A stretch of 64,000 nucleotides of DNA from Pontederia crassipes (taxonomy: Eukaryota; Streptophyta; Magnoliopsida; Commelinales; Pontederiaceae). Under the pieces are notes generated by a model. That model was not told the origin of the DNA, searched no databases, and was given only the letters and a program-made list of their open reading frames with translations. The stretch lies in the NCBI GenBank assembly GCA_030549335.1, contig CM060196.1, positions 71,570,139-71,634,138 of the forward strand. The letters are read 5' to 3'. The position numbers and the translations under genes are program-made. This document shows, piece by piece, positions 11,606 through 23,680 of the stretch (positions within the stretch are counted from its first letter, which is position 1; the number at the start of each line of letters is the position of its first letter).

Positions 11606-14600
11606 CTACACACTGATCAAAGATATATATTCCTCCTTTTCATGAAGACCTCTTTGCCTTAGTAAGTCTGTCAAGAACTTAGCACTATCTGAATCATTCA
11701 GTTCCTCGCAGAGTTCCAGAAAGTTCGAAATGCTAGCAGGTTTAGGCCTCCATTTGTTCACTCCCTCATATGATGCTGCAGTTTTTACACACAACAGAGC
11801 CTCAGAAAGTTGCTTCTCCTGTACATAGCCTTCTCCAAGGAGCTCCCAAGTGACTGCTCTTGGCTTGCCACCCTTCTCAAGAAAGCGGTCAAGAGTATCT
11901 TTTGCATTGCCAACCTCTCCTTCTCTAATATAAGAACCCATTAGAATGTTGCAGATCCTTGGATCTAGATTTGATGTGCTTGATAACCATTCTTCATATA
12001 TAGATTCAGCACCATGAAAATCTCCTAGCTTTATTAGAGAAGAAAGCATTGCTTGATACCCCAAATTGAGGATGTTAGGAAAGATCGACTTATACCAATT
12101 CCATATGCGATAAACATCTTCTTCTTTCCCTAAGCTGCTGTAAAGGCCAAGCAAATAATTAAATGGTGCCCTGTCCCTCCCAGTCATTCTGGTTTCTGCA
12201 TCCTTTAAGCAATTTTCTGCCTTCTCAAAGTTGCCAAGTCTGATGTACATGGTAGCAAGTGTAGTATAAGTTGTCCAATTTGCATTGATACTACTGTCTG
12301 AAATCATTTCTCCTACCACTCGCTCCATCTCCTCTGTGTCTTGCATAGCTGCACAATTCGTTATCCAGATATTATATGTATATATGTCAAATTTGACATT
12401 CTCTTTCTTCATCTCATGAATCATCTTATTGGCTTTCTCATGCTCCCCAACATTCATATAAAGAGTCATCATGACATTGAAAGGCAGAGCATCAGTTGCA
12501 TAACCTTTCTCTTTCATCAGCTCAATTGTAGCCTCTGCCTTCTCTATCATCTTTGCTCGGCCATATACATTAAGAAGAGCACCATATGTGCGCTTGTCCT
12601 TCAAAACTTCAGGAAGATCTGAGAAGTGCTCTTCAGCATGTGATATTCCACTTACCTTGGCAATGAGATCCAACTGGATTGCCATGTCACTAGATGTAAA
12701 AATAAATCGGTCCCCTTTCAAAGCCATCCAACTATAAACCTAACAGAACAAAATCGAAAGTACATCATGATTTCTCCTCTGCTGTATAAATTAGAAACCT
12801 CGTGTAAGATGGCAAGAAAACAAACTAGTCCAGTGAGAAACAGAAAGCCATTACCAATGTATCAACTATCATGGACAAATACTCTATAATTGTTTGACCT
12901 ATTTAGTATTCATAACAAACCTGAAAGGTTATCTGATTCTTTTTACCATGACCTTTGAAGAGGTTGACGACCAAAAGATGCAAAATATGATGCATCAAAG
13001 ATTTCATGTGTTTATTTCTAGCCAGTTTAGAAACATATTAAAGGAGAGCATCAACAGATGATCTCAAGCCAGTCTCCATGATACAGATAGTTTAGCAGAA
13101 CAAGAATTTGGTAATATTTCAAAAAAAAGAATTTGGTAATTGCTGAGATGCCATCATGAAACATGCCTAATCTGTCCACAAAGCCTTAACTCAATCCTAC
13201 ACGAAAGATATAACAAGAGAAAGGGATTGGTTGATAACGAGACCACCCAAAGAATTTTCAATATGAATATGAAACTAACCATAACTAGAAGCAAGGATAA
13301 CACCTTATACAGCTTTGTAATAGACTAATAGTACAATCAGACGCATTTGTATAAATATGCAATTTAATCAGCGACTTAGACCAATGTCCATAGAAAAATC
13401 TGAGGTTTCGTCTATTGTGCATGCCAATTGACCTTACATATCATACAGCTACACTTTTAACACATGGTAAGCCGAGTAAGGTGCTTCGACAGACCTTTTT
13501 TTCCAAGAGTTCTGAACTTCCATTCTGTGTCAAAATTTTAATTTGCATCCATGAGTCTGAAAGTTCCATAATAACTCGACCCAAGAAGAATTACGTTCAT
13601 GTCGCTGTGCCAAACAAGAATCAGGATGGTGCATGATATAGACTTTTAAACCTTCGTTCAGTCTTACAGGGTTATGCAACGTCAAAGTTTCTTCGATTGA
13701 AAAAAAAAGAACACAGTTTCTTATCTTCAAGTGTGGAGTAAGTCAACCCTAAAAGAACCACTCTTATAACAGCCAGCAATTGCCTGAAGTAAAGTCCACA
13801 ACTTAAGCTTCATTTATGAAGTTTACTTTTCACAACGAATAAATATTTGTGAAGTTTTCTTCTTCTTTTCATCATGTCATCACCAGAGACATATAATCAG
13901 CTGTATCAACAGATCTTGTTATCCAAGAACTTCAACATTCCAGTATAATTTTCGTATCAGCAAAATGTGAAAGTCATAACCCCATTGATTTACTCAAAGG
14001 TTTGGTCTAGTGGAATGTTCTTGTAGATACTTTTCTCTCATTCACTGGGGTTGGACACAAACCAGGTGTCCAGAGTACCACCTAAATGGGTCAATTCTGC
14101 CGCATTATCTAACAGTCCAAGCTTCTCAGCTTATAAAACATGCAAAAAGTTTAAGCATGGCCTAACTACTTCTATTAAAATAAATAAGCCTAATTAGCTT
14201 CTCAGCTTATAAAACTTTTTTTGTTATGCACACTAAGATTGAATAGATGTTGCAAGACTTTTCAGAAGTTTTTTTATTATAGTCTGAAATAACAATTGCC
14301 AGATCAGGTCCTTATAACATGGCTCGGACTGTTTAGCTAATGAGTGAAGCTAAAATATAAACAAGTTGAGCCTCTGACATTCAAATTTGATCTTCACATG
14401 ATTTCATAAATATGTTGAACTACGCCAAGGTCATTACAAGCCAAGCCACGTGATGCTCATGAATTTTGTGCCTTATTTCCTCCCTTAAAGTTCCCAACAG
14501 CTTCACTCAAAAAAACAACAATAATCCACAACAGTCTTTTAGCACTTTTATGAGCTCTTTTTGCATGTTACATATCACTAAGTTATTAATGGAATAGGAT

Positions 14601-17600
14601 CAAGCCCCTTCTTTAGATAATCATAATACGCAATTCACTGCTTACAAAAATTTTAACATTCATGATTCGAAGCAAATAAAACTAGGAGAGTTGAGGTTGA
14701 TGGCTGTAGTCAATGATTAACAAAAAAGACTTTAACAATCCTGATCTTTTTTTCAAAAAAATGTTGAGCTAAAGGTTGGCTCTTATACCACATTGCATGG
14801 TTGTCAAAATCGCTTTTCAGGACGTAAAAACGTACGACTTTACGACTCTACCATTGAAAAACGTGCTCGATTTCACTCTGGGACGTTTCCGGCCAGCACG
14901 CGGTAGAATCGCGTGCTGGAGCGTAGAATCGCTGGAGACGCACGTCTCCAGCGATCCCACCTTTTTTTTTTGCGGGTCACGTGGTCACATGATTGCAAAC
15001 CCAATAAGGACGAAAAAAAATCGATGATGCCCTAGGCCCCTGCTTACCGCCGCTTGCTGCCGTGGCTTGCCGCTGCTTGCCGCCGGTTGTTGACGCCATC
15101 TGCCGTGTGTTACAGTCGCCTGCCGCCATGTTTTCCAGCCGTCTGCCGCTCTGCTCTGCTGTCGCCTGCCGCCTGCCGCCTGCCATTTCTGCCGCCGTGA
15201 ATCATCGGTACACCCCTAGTCCCCTTCTCCTCTCTCCCTCAATCTCTCTCTCTCTCTCTCTCTCTCGCCGGTTGTTGCCGCCTGCCGCCTTGTGTTGATG
15301 CCTGCCGTGTGTGTTGCAGCCGCCTGCGGCCATGTTTTCCAGCCGCCGTGTGTTGCAGCCGCCTGCCGCCATGTTTTCCAGCCGCCGTATGTTGCAGCCG
15401 CCTGCCACTCCCCGTCTCCTCCCTCCCTCAATCTCTCTCTCTCGCTGTCGTCAGTCTTTCTCTCTCGCGGTCTGCTCCTGCTCGCGCGACTCGCCGCCTC
15501 TCAGCGCCTCCCTGCCCAAGAGCAGGGAGCGTCAAGGTCTCCCTGCTCTCGAGCAGGGAGCGCCGAGGTTTCCCTGCCCACGAGCAGGGAGACCCACGAG
15601 CAGGGAGCGCCGAGGTCTCCCTGCTCGTGAGCAGGGAGTGCCGACTCGTCCAAGATGATGAGCATTATGATTCGGAATTAGGATTTAAAACTTAAATTAG
15701 GAATTAGGGTTATGTAAGTGCATGCTTAGTTAGATTTTAATTACTGTATGCTTTGTTACTATTGTATGCATAGATAATAGATTTAGTGTTACAGTCACAG
15801 ATTTAGGTATTGAAAAATGGCATCTGGTTAAAACTTATTCTAGTTTTGGTAATTTGGAATTGATCCTTTGACATGTTGCTTGATGTTTTGGTAACTTGAT
15901 GAAATTATATTATTATATTCAATTTTGTGTTAATTAATATATTAAAAAATAATCCGGTAGAATCGGCCGTGTCGTGTTACGTGTTCACGATTTACGTTTT
16001 TTCTCGGCCCTCCGTGTCGTGTCCGTTTTACGAGTTTGACAACATTGCCACATTGTAACCCTAACTCTAATTAGTAAAAGGCTAAAATCATATAATTTGA
16101 AAGATGACCTCTTACAAACCATCCAAGTCCTTTGACAGGGTTCCAAACATTTCTTGAATTTGAGAAATCACTTAAGGGCATTCAAATCTAGGTATCTAAC
16201 AGTGCATCCTCTCAGTTTTTTATGACAAACTGTGCATGAAAAAAATGATCCTAGTAGAAGGTAGAAATAAATTGATGGCTAAAAATCAAATTACATCTTA
16301 TGCACACCATTTTAGACACAACATTCCGTTAGATAACTGATGTGGCATCTGGTATAACAGAGCAGGATTCAGTTGCTCTAGTTGATGAAGGTTTGCTAGT
16401 TTTGGTCTGTCACATATCAAGAGTGGAAGCATAGGCCAAATCGGGTTGCCGATAGAAGTACCAGTACCAGAGTTGACTTGGAGCCCTAATATAAGTTAGA
16501 AATAGTCCATAGCCAGAATTTTTTGTTGAAGTTTATCCCTGTAGCTCGTGACTTCATTTTATCTTTGTTTGAGTCTGACTTCTTGTAGCAGTTGTAATTA
16601 AGACTGATTCTGAATTAATAGAATAATCATCTTGCTATGAGGAATTGTTTGTTCTCTGAAACTGAGCTATTTGCTCAACATCCGAAAGATCTAGAGTGAT
16701 AAAACCCTAGTATTGCTTCAGAACGCCAGTTCTTGTGGTTGCTGGTTGTGTGATCCCCTTTTCCTGTGGCATTAACCCCCAATTCTCCACTGTTTCTTTC
16801 AGTGCTAGAATAATGAGGCAACATCTAATCAGAAGAATGGATGCAATTATGTAGGCATGCTAAAGCTCACAAAACTTTGAGAAAACATGGTACTCTGAGC
16901 CAAATTGTTGAATCAGAAGCTAGCATCAAGTTTTGACTTCTTATCATGTTAAACTGTAAAAGAAAGATCTTCTGGGAGACTAGAGGTGACTCAGAATTCA
17001 AATAACACAAGCCTTTACATAAATTGATATGGAAGGCAGGACATCATGCCTTAGCATGAGTTCTAGAACTTCTGTCTCTCTGTTAACTGTTATATCAGCT
17101 TGGTTTCCCATTTCTTCTTTGTTGTTAATTCTCTCATATAAGAGCCATGTTAGGTTTAGTTTCAAGGATAAAAAATTGCAATTACTGTGTTACAGATAAA
17201 CAGTATATCTTTGTAAGCATTAAGAATAACACATGAATCCACATGTGAGTTTTACATGGAGATATTAAATTTGCATATACCTGTTGAAGAATCATTTTAT
17301 GGATGGAAAATATTGTGGGGCACTCGTTTCAAAAGAAAAAAGACAGGAGCACTTCTCTGAGGCATAAACAATATTTCATAGAAGAAATGAAGATGAAATC
17401 ATGAATACCTCATATGTTGTGCTAAACAATATCTTCTAATTTGGTGCCAATGCTAGCGACATTCTAGGGATTAGTAAAACATTAATAGATAGATATTATC
17501 CATCAAGCTTTTGTTTCAAGGAAGATAACTAATTGCACTCAATGTGGTCATCGGAGCAAGTCCAACGGCTGAGGGTGGAAATCCTGAGAAGCTTATTGAA

Positions 17601-18524
17601 TTGCCCACATATTGAGCTACAGCCGCTCAGACAAAATCAAAATGTAAATGTAGAAATTTTTTTTTAGTTATGTAACTCTAGAAATATGCCAAGATATAAG
17701 AATGAAATTAGCGAAGAATAAGGAAAAACACAATTGATTGTGATCTCACCCTTCAAAAGTTAAAAATGACTAATTCGTTGAGTTATTTTTTCAGAAGTAT
17801 TTTAGTTAAAACTTTGACTGGGACACTCCAGAAGTTGAAACTGACGATCTCAAAATGCCACACCTATCGATTGATTACTTCAACAAATTGAGAGTCCTTC
17901 AGAGGCCAAAGTATGATAATATCAACGAACACTAAGAGTATTCTCCGGGCATAATTCAAGATCAAAATTGCTAATTTCCAGGCGAATAGGTATGGCTAGT
18001 AAGCGCAAATACAAAGCCACAAAACGCATTGGCATATATGTATCTCAAGTCTCTACAATAAAAATCCCAAATGACCTATCCGCGCGAGAAATGAATCCAT
18101 GGATAGAAAAAAGGGAGGCAACTTTAGCTACCTGGAGAGCGAGCTTATGGCGGCGGTACTTCCTGAGCTCCTTGACGACGCGGCAGAGGTCCCACTTGGA
18201 GAGGCGCCTTCCGTCCTCCCCTTCCTCCTCCTCCCAGCTGTCCAGAACGGCGGCGGAACCGATCGCGGGATTCTCCATGGTGGAAATCTGGCGGTAGAGC
18301 TCGTTCCACTTGCGCTGTGGCCTCCGCTCGTGGTCGACCGTGCCATAGTTGTGCACTTGAGAGACAGATGCCGAACACGTGATCCGACATCCGGCGGGGT
18401 TCCGGCGATACATCCGAGGGAAGGCGGCTCCGGCAGTGCACGGTCGAATATGTGGAAGGGCACGGGAGGAGGAGGAGGGTTGAAGGGGCGGAGGGTGGGC
18501 GGAGAAGGCGGATCGGAGAAGCAT
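11606..18524 (-). CDS. P-class PPR protein, At1g02150-like, probably organellar
   Basis: Exon 1 is 18132-18524 (131 codons) and exon 2 is 11606-12739, giving 508 aa. The donor CTCCAG|GTAGCT and acceptor CTGTTAG|GTTTATAG join in phase 0 to read KLALQVYSWMALKGDRF, which restores a PPR helix split by the intron. The N-terminus is rich in Ser, Arg and Pro and looks like a transit peptide. From about residue 95 (KWDLCRVVKELRKYRRHK) to the end there are around ten degenerate 35-residue PPR units with no E or DYW extension. Length and layout match, from memory, the Arabidopsis At1g02150 group (about 520 aa). Such proteins bind organelle RNA in a sequence-specific manner; the target is unknown. The intron is 5,392 bp and carries a hAT insertion. 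Confidence 0.92.
13104..13140 (+). mobile_element. Micro-insertion with A-run and 12-14 bp direct repeats
   Basis: GAATTTGGTAAT occurs at 13104-13115 and again at 13129-13140. Between them lies ATTTCAAAAAAAA. If the adjoining AA is counted, the duplication is 14 bp. The form is that of a retroelement tail a few bases long plus poly(A). Confidence 0.6.
14796..16047 (+). mobile_element. Non-autonomous hAT element in the PPR intron
   Basis: The element is 1,252 bp. Its ends are CATGGTTGTCAAAATCG and, as reverse complement, CAATGTTGTCAAACTCG, an imperfect hAT-type terminal inverted repeat starting with CA. It is flanked by a perfect 8-bp target duplication CCACATTG (14788-14795 and 16048-16055), diagnostic of the hAT superfamily. 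Subterminal sequence at both ends is rich in TTTACG/CGTAAA and GGTAGAATCG-type motifs. The inside is GC-rich from 15030 to 15650 and AT-rich after that. No transposase domain is visible, so it depends on a partner for mobility. Its direction is arbitrary. Confidence 0.9.
15290..15650. repeat. GC-rich tandem and inverted repeats inside the hAT element
   Basis: A unit of about 40-45 bp (TTGCAGCCGCCTGC ... CATGTTTTCCAGCCGCC) is repeated three times at about 15310-15405. It is followed by a string of GAGCAGGGAG / CTCCCTGCTC inverted repeats at 15520-15640 able to form stems. The open frames through it reflect base composition and repeats, not a recognised protein. Confidence 0.75.
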
Positions 18525-19600
18525 TTTCGAAGGGTTTGAGAGGAGGACGAGGACGTTGTTACAGAGAGAGAGGAGAGAGAGAGAGAGAGAGGTTTTGGAG
18601 GGAGGAGGAGGAGGAGGAGGAGGAGGAGAATACTGCAGTTGCAGCTGCTGCTGCGGATGAGGTGGTAAAATTGGTGTCCTAAATAAATTAAATTAAAATA
18701 AGAGGCCCAAAAGATGAAAAAGAAAAATAACAAAAATAAAATAGCCCCAGAAAATTGTGAATGGAAGCCACTTTCTAGAAAGATCCATTGCGCGCGTAAA
18801 TAATATATGTACTCGAATTTCATCAATTACAATTGCGCGTACACATAATTCATTTTAACATAATTGATAGATTTATATATTTTTAAAAAAATAATCAAGT
18901 AAAGTATTTAATAAATCTAAATAGTAACTACATCATTATTTAATCAAGGAGTTTACTCCATCAAAATAAGGGTACAATTTTATCTTTATGATCTCATCTT
19001 ACTAATTCTTAAAACACTTCTATTACACTAATCAAGTACCTACTGTATTCAAATATGTGTTTACTAATTGAGAAATTTACTTTACTTCATCATCAAGTTG
19101 CTTATCCCCATTGCCTTAGATCATAACAAAAAAATTTAAACTATTATCTATAATAATTTGTTAATTAAGGCTAATAGTTTTTCTCCTAATTAAAATCAAA
19201 ATCCTTATGTGTGTATCTTTGATCACCATTTGCTCTCTCCAGCTGCACTGCATTCTGTTCACCTGCATCCATCCATAATATGCATATTGTTACCAAGCAA
19301 GAAGAAAAAATAGAGTTTAAAATCCATCACTAATTTCCAATTTATACATATAGTTGTACATAAACATTGTTTCTAAATATATTAAGCTTTCAGAGAAAAA
19401 AAACTCTCAAATTGGTGGATCTGAGAATCCAACTCACTGCAAATTTTCTTGTCAAAATTTGTATTTGTTAGTACATAGTAACAATTAACAAACTGCACTT
19501 TGGTTAACAACAAATGGTACTAGAAGTGTAATTACCATTTAAAAGGTAATAATAGTGGTAGTAGTAGTAGTAAGAATTAAGAAGAAGAAATTTTAGAAGG
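18525..19600. other. PPR promoter side and PRA1 3' side, no further gene
   Basis: Upstream of the PPR start are (GA)n/(CT)n and GGAGGA repeats (18560-18630), plausible leader or promoter sequence. The remainder to 19600 is AT-rich and includes likely 3' untranslated sequence of the PRA1 gene. I see no other gene. Confidence 0.6.
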
Positions 19601-19621
19601 AAATCGAATTTGTATCAGACA

Positions 19622-20209
19622 CTACTCAGATCCCTTCTCGGGATCTTCTTCCTTTTTCTTCTCCGAGATCGCGCCCACGTCGCCGCCGGCGCCCTTCGCT
19701 CCGGCGTCGGCCGCCGCGGCCTCCAGATCGTCCCTGACCCGGAACACCGCGTGGAGGAGGACGACGGGCACGCCGACGCCGAGGGCGAGGAACAGCTGCG
19801 GCAAGGCGCCGGTGACGGCGAGCTCGACGAAGATGACGGCGAGGGCGAGGGCGGCCACGAGCCGGCGGTCGAGGATGCGGTGCAGGAGGGTGGAGTTGGG
19901 GAAGGCCCGGAGGAGGGCGCCGTAGAAGAGGACGACCTTGGAGAAGGCCATGAGGAAGAGCATGGAGGCGCGGCGGCGGGGGAAGAGGGAAGCGAGGAGG
20001 AGGACCCAGAGGAGGGCGGCGTAGTAGATGCGGAAGGAGGCGACGTTGCGGACGGCCCGGACGGCCGCGGCCTCCGCGTCCGGGGGCGGCGCGAAGGACT
20101 GGGGGCGGGCGAAGCGGGCGATGGCCTTGCGGGTGGATCGCGCGTGGGCGCGCGCGCCCTCCACGACGGCGGCCGATCGCCGGAGCACCACCGCGCCGTA
20201 GTTTGCCAT
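19622..20209 (-). CDS. PRA1 family protein, single exon
   Basis: The 195-aa intronless frame starts MANYGAVVLRR. PRA1 family proteins are small four-helix membrane proteins of the ER-Golgi-endosome system that bind prenylated Rab GTPases. Visible hallmarks are RVRN-like VRNVASFRIYY before the first hydrophobic pair (about residues 62-100), a second hydrophobic pair (about 118-155), and the closing LLHAVFRVRDDLE motif typical of the family's C-terminal end. The tail after it is Ala/Gly-rich, then Lys/Glu-rich (EKKKEEDPEKG). GC content is about 70%, far above the neighbourhood, as is common for monocot intronless genes. The clade within PRA1 is not assigned. Confidence 0.9.
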   Translation of the reverse strand: MANYGAVVLRRSAAVVEGARAHARSTRKAIARFARPQSFAPPPDAEAAAVRAVRNVASFRIYYAALLWVLLLASLFPRRRASMLFLMAFSKVVLFYGALLRAFPNSTLLHRILDRRLVAALALAVIFVELAVTGALPQLFLALGVGVPVVLLHAVFRVRDDLEAAAADAGAKGAGGDVGAISEKKKEEDPEKGSE

Positions 20210-20728
20210 CGCCTGTGGTAGTGGCGACGGCGGCGATGGGATCCTCTTCTCCGGCTTCTTAGGGGCGTCGCAAAAGAGGAAGAGGAAGAGAGAGAAATTG
20301 CTTGCTTTATTATTTTGACATCGAAACGACTAAAAAAGCCCAGAAGAAGCGAAGGACTAGAAGAGGGCGCGTTGTTGTTGTTGGTGGTGAATGGTGTGAT
20401 GATGGGAATAAAGAGAGAAATAAAGACGAAGACTTTTCTATTATTTATTTATTTATTCCTAATTTATTAACTTTGTCTAGAAACCGACGCCTAAGAGTTG
20501 GGAGAGGCCACGTCGTACGTAACGGTTCTTTATAACGTAACGGAAAAATTCAAATAAACCGCATCTTGGTAAACTTTTAATTAGGCTTAAAAACTCCACC
20601 GACTCGTTTAAGAAAGTTTCCAGTTTGGGAAGCAGGGGTAATGCAGTGACCCACACCTAAAATTTTCAAATTTTAAAATTGTTGTATGTGAAATATTTTG
20701 TTAAAATTTTGTATGTATTATAATTAAA
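20210..20728. other. Upstream region of the PRA1 gene
   Basis: This presumably holds the promoter and 5' leader (purine-rich on the plus strand at 20270-20360). No TATA box is certain. Confidence 0.4.
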
Positions 20729-20778
20729 TATAGCCGACTCCACCTAATAGAATAAAACTTTGTTGTTGTTATTATTAG
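20729..20778 (+). mobile_element. Diverged 3' fragment of the Au-type SINE
   Basis: ATAGCCGACTCCACCTAATA followed by GAATAAAACTTTGTTGTTGTT matches the 3' end of the SINE copies seen elsewhere in this window (GCCGACCCCACCTAGTGGG then ATAAGGCTTTGTTGTTGTTG) with about ten differences. It is old and truncated. Confidence 0.7.
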
Positions 20779-21355
20779 AGTTAAATATGCAACTCCAAAT
20801 AACACTTATTAAACGAATGATAATAAATTTAAAATTTTATTTCGTGGGTAATAGATTTAAATAAAAAAAAGTTGTCCAAGCATTAAAAGAAACCACTTGA
20901 CTTAAATTCGAATGTAATGGTACACTTTTTTTAACTTGTGAAATAAAAGATTTCCGGTTTAAATTCTTACAACGTGATTTCCGTACTAATGACAGGAGTT
21001 ACTCAAATATATGGGAGAATATAATAATTAAGGTAAAATATAAAGAAAACGAACAAGGGATCGTCACTGGAAATGATAATGGCAGCATCGAAATATATCC
21101 ACTTTAGTCTCCCTCGTTATCACTTTTTACTTTATACTTTATATTCTTATATTATTATAGGATATATATACATCAATGACAGTTATATTTTTATTTAAGT
21201 TACACACATTACCACTATTTTTTTCTTTTTTTATCTAGTTTATTTAATTAATTATTTTTTGGAGGTTTATTTCGCCTAATTCTGTTCAAGGACAAGAGCA
21301 TAACGATATCTTTGGACTGAAAATAAAGGGACATAAATTTTGCTATAGTAGAAAA

Positions 21356-21880
21356 AGAATTATTTTTATAAACTTCTTCTAAATTATCATGATTTTTTGT
21401 ATTTAATTTTAAATTATGAACTTATTTTTTTATTCTTAAACTATCATAATTTTTTTAATTTAGTCCTTCCGTTTAGTTCTCTTACGTTTTCCGTTATTTT
21501 TAATTTTTTATTTATGAAAAATTAAATTACTCCTCCATCCAGAAAAATATGAAATAATAAATATAAAAAATAAAAAAATTGTTGAAGGATTAAAGTGATA
21601 AACAAAAAATTTATCATTTATAAAAAAGACTAAATTACCCTTTCCTTGATTTTTTCTTTTTTATTTATTATTTGATGTGTTATGGAATATTAGAGGGAGG
21701 GATAATTTAGTCTTTTCATAAATAAAAAAATTAAAAATGACGGAAAACGTAACAGAAATAGACGGAAGGACTAAAGTGAAAAATCATAATAGTTCATTAA
21801 TATAAAAAAATAAGTTTATAATTTAAGATTAAATATAAAAAATCAGGATAATTTAAAAGTGATTTATGAAAATAACTCAT
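21356..21880. mobile_element. Long-TIR MITE-like element
   Basis: The left ~180 bp (from GAATTATTTTTATAAAC) is matched in reverse complement by the right ~180 bp (ending near 21880) at roughly 80% identity. Shared landmarks are TAGTCCTTCCGT and TTACGTTTTCCGT, seen inverted as ACGGAAAACGTAA and ACGGAAGGACTA. No coding sequence is present. Long inverted arms suggest a Mutator-type or foldback MITE, but I could not establish a target duplication. Confidence 0.7.
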
Positions 21881-21899
21881 AAAAAAATAGTAGGTAGGG

Positions 21900-23670
21900 C
21901 CGTTACGGAATAGTTGATAACGGCATGTTACGGGTCTGTTGTCTTGGGAGCGATGTAGCACTTGCAACTTGCAAGGCCAAGTGTTCAAAAGCGTGTGCCC
22001 GCCAGCCCGGTCGTTGATTCGCCGGGTCTCCGTCTTGCTCCGCTACAACTAGCTGGGGCCCACTTCCCGGCCATGTTGGACACGGTCGCATTGTAGTGTG
22101 TGGACGGGTTCTTAGTTATGACCCTTTTGCGTCTTCCTTTTTTCTTCTTCTTCTTCGTCTTCTTTTATTTATTTGTTTTTTTTTCCTTCTTGTCTAATCT
22201 TCATATTCTTTTCGTATATCATTCTCTACCTTCTTTCTTTTATTTGTTTATATTTTTAATCGTTTTATCTTATTATTTTCTCTTACAAAATAAATTCATT
22301 TAACTTTTATTTCGTGAAAGATTTCTTTTTTGAAAAAATCCATTTGATCCTTGAATTCCTTTAGAAGATTTTATATTTCCATATTTTCCTTATTCATTCC
22401 TTCTTCAGATATTTTTTTTCCTTTTTATTTTATAAATGTTCTCTTTTCTTTCCATTCCTTTGCTCAAATATTCTATTGCCTATCTTTTTCTAGGGAGTTT
22501 TGAATATTTAAAATACTTAAGAAGCGAACTATTTCAACTTGGTGATGATTTTACAATTAAATTACCATCAGAGTCCGCACTACACAATTAAAATATATAG
22601 CATGTATTATTTTTACATTTTGAGATACATATTACACAAGTGCCACATAAAATGCTAATATTGAATAATAGAATATGTGATTAATGTGAAATTATGGAAT
22701 AAATATTATTGAGTAGCATTATCAATTTAAGTTCATTAAAATATGCAGGCAAAAGAAAATATCCCAATCAATCTATAATTTTTTTCCATTTAGAAAAACT
22801 ACTTGGGAAAAATGGTGAATCTTCCTTTTATAATTGAAAAATCAATCAAACCGCACTACCGTGAGTCATTATATTTTAGCTAATTTTTAATTAAGATGTA
22901 ATTCTGTAAAGTTTTTTATAATCAATACTCAGATGTCGGAAAAGCAGTGTCGACGATTTAATTTATGTAGCACTAAAAAGTGCATTGTTCATAAATCTGA
23001 GGTCGGTCAATCATCGAACCCAATCAATTCAATTAATGATAATAGTAGATGAGATTCACAATAAAAAATTTGATATTGATAAGCACTCGAATTTTGAATT
23101 AAGTTTAATATTTCTGATCAAAGTTTATGCAAACGTCAGAAATTTGGTGAAGAATAGAAAAGAAAAACTTTGAGCACTCTGTTTTGTGATACAATGAAGG
23201 AGAAAAAAAAAGGACCATTAATATTCTTTTTTAAAAAAAAAGACACCGTTGTAGCTAAGAAATTATTATTGGTGGTTCCAATTTTTCTCACATATCCCAA
23301 AGATTTGACTCCATTTCGGATAGTCCACCCGAATTAATTGTTATTCGTCCGATCCGACTTCCATCCACTTTGAAATAATTATTTAATTAAGAAAAAGAGT
23401 CAACGATAATTTAAGCTTTTTTAAATGATTATTCGATGCACGAGTCACGGAGTAATAAATAATCCCCTAAAATTGAAACCCTCCTTTATTTTTAAAATTC
23501 TTTTAACAAACTAAAATAACTCCGTGATCTCGTTGAAGCTCCCAACATCACAGATATTTTATTTTATTTTTAAAAAAATATTTTATTCCTTCTCATCATG
23601 TAAATTATAGTGTTAAATTAAATATCATTTACAAAAAAAGACAAATAAGAATCAAATTTATAACTCATTA
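21900..23670. other. AT-rich intergenic, no gene
   Basis: Pyrimidine-rich tracts (22115-22500) and AT-rich sequence. No gene, element boundary or RNA gene was recognised. Confidence 0.5.
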
Positions 23671-23680
23671 GTTAAAAAAT

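Larger units (their letters stand above)
12740..18131 (-). other. 5.4-kb intron of the PPR gene
   Basis: The intron is bounded by GT and AG in phase 0. It contains a hAT element (14796-16047) and a micro-insertion at 13104-13140. A 19-bp direct repeat (GCTTCTCAGCTTATAAAAC) occurs near 14123 and 14198. I saw no other coding exon in it. Confidence 0.85.

Noticed and set aside
15062-15695. Overlapping Cys/Pro/Ser-rich frames in the hAT core
   Set aside because: Tandem repeats keep all frames open; no recognisable domain and no splice-consistent structure.
18128-18826. 232-codon minus-strand frame overlapping the first PPR exon
   Set aside because: It is out of frame with the PPR homology, and its Leu/Ser runs come from (GGA)n/(CT)n repeats in the leader.
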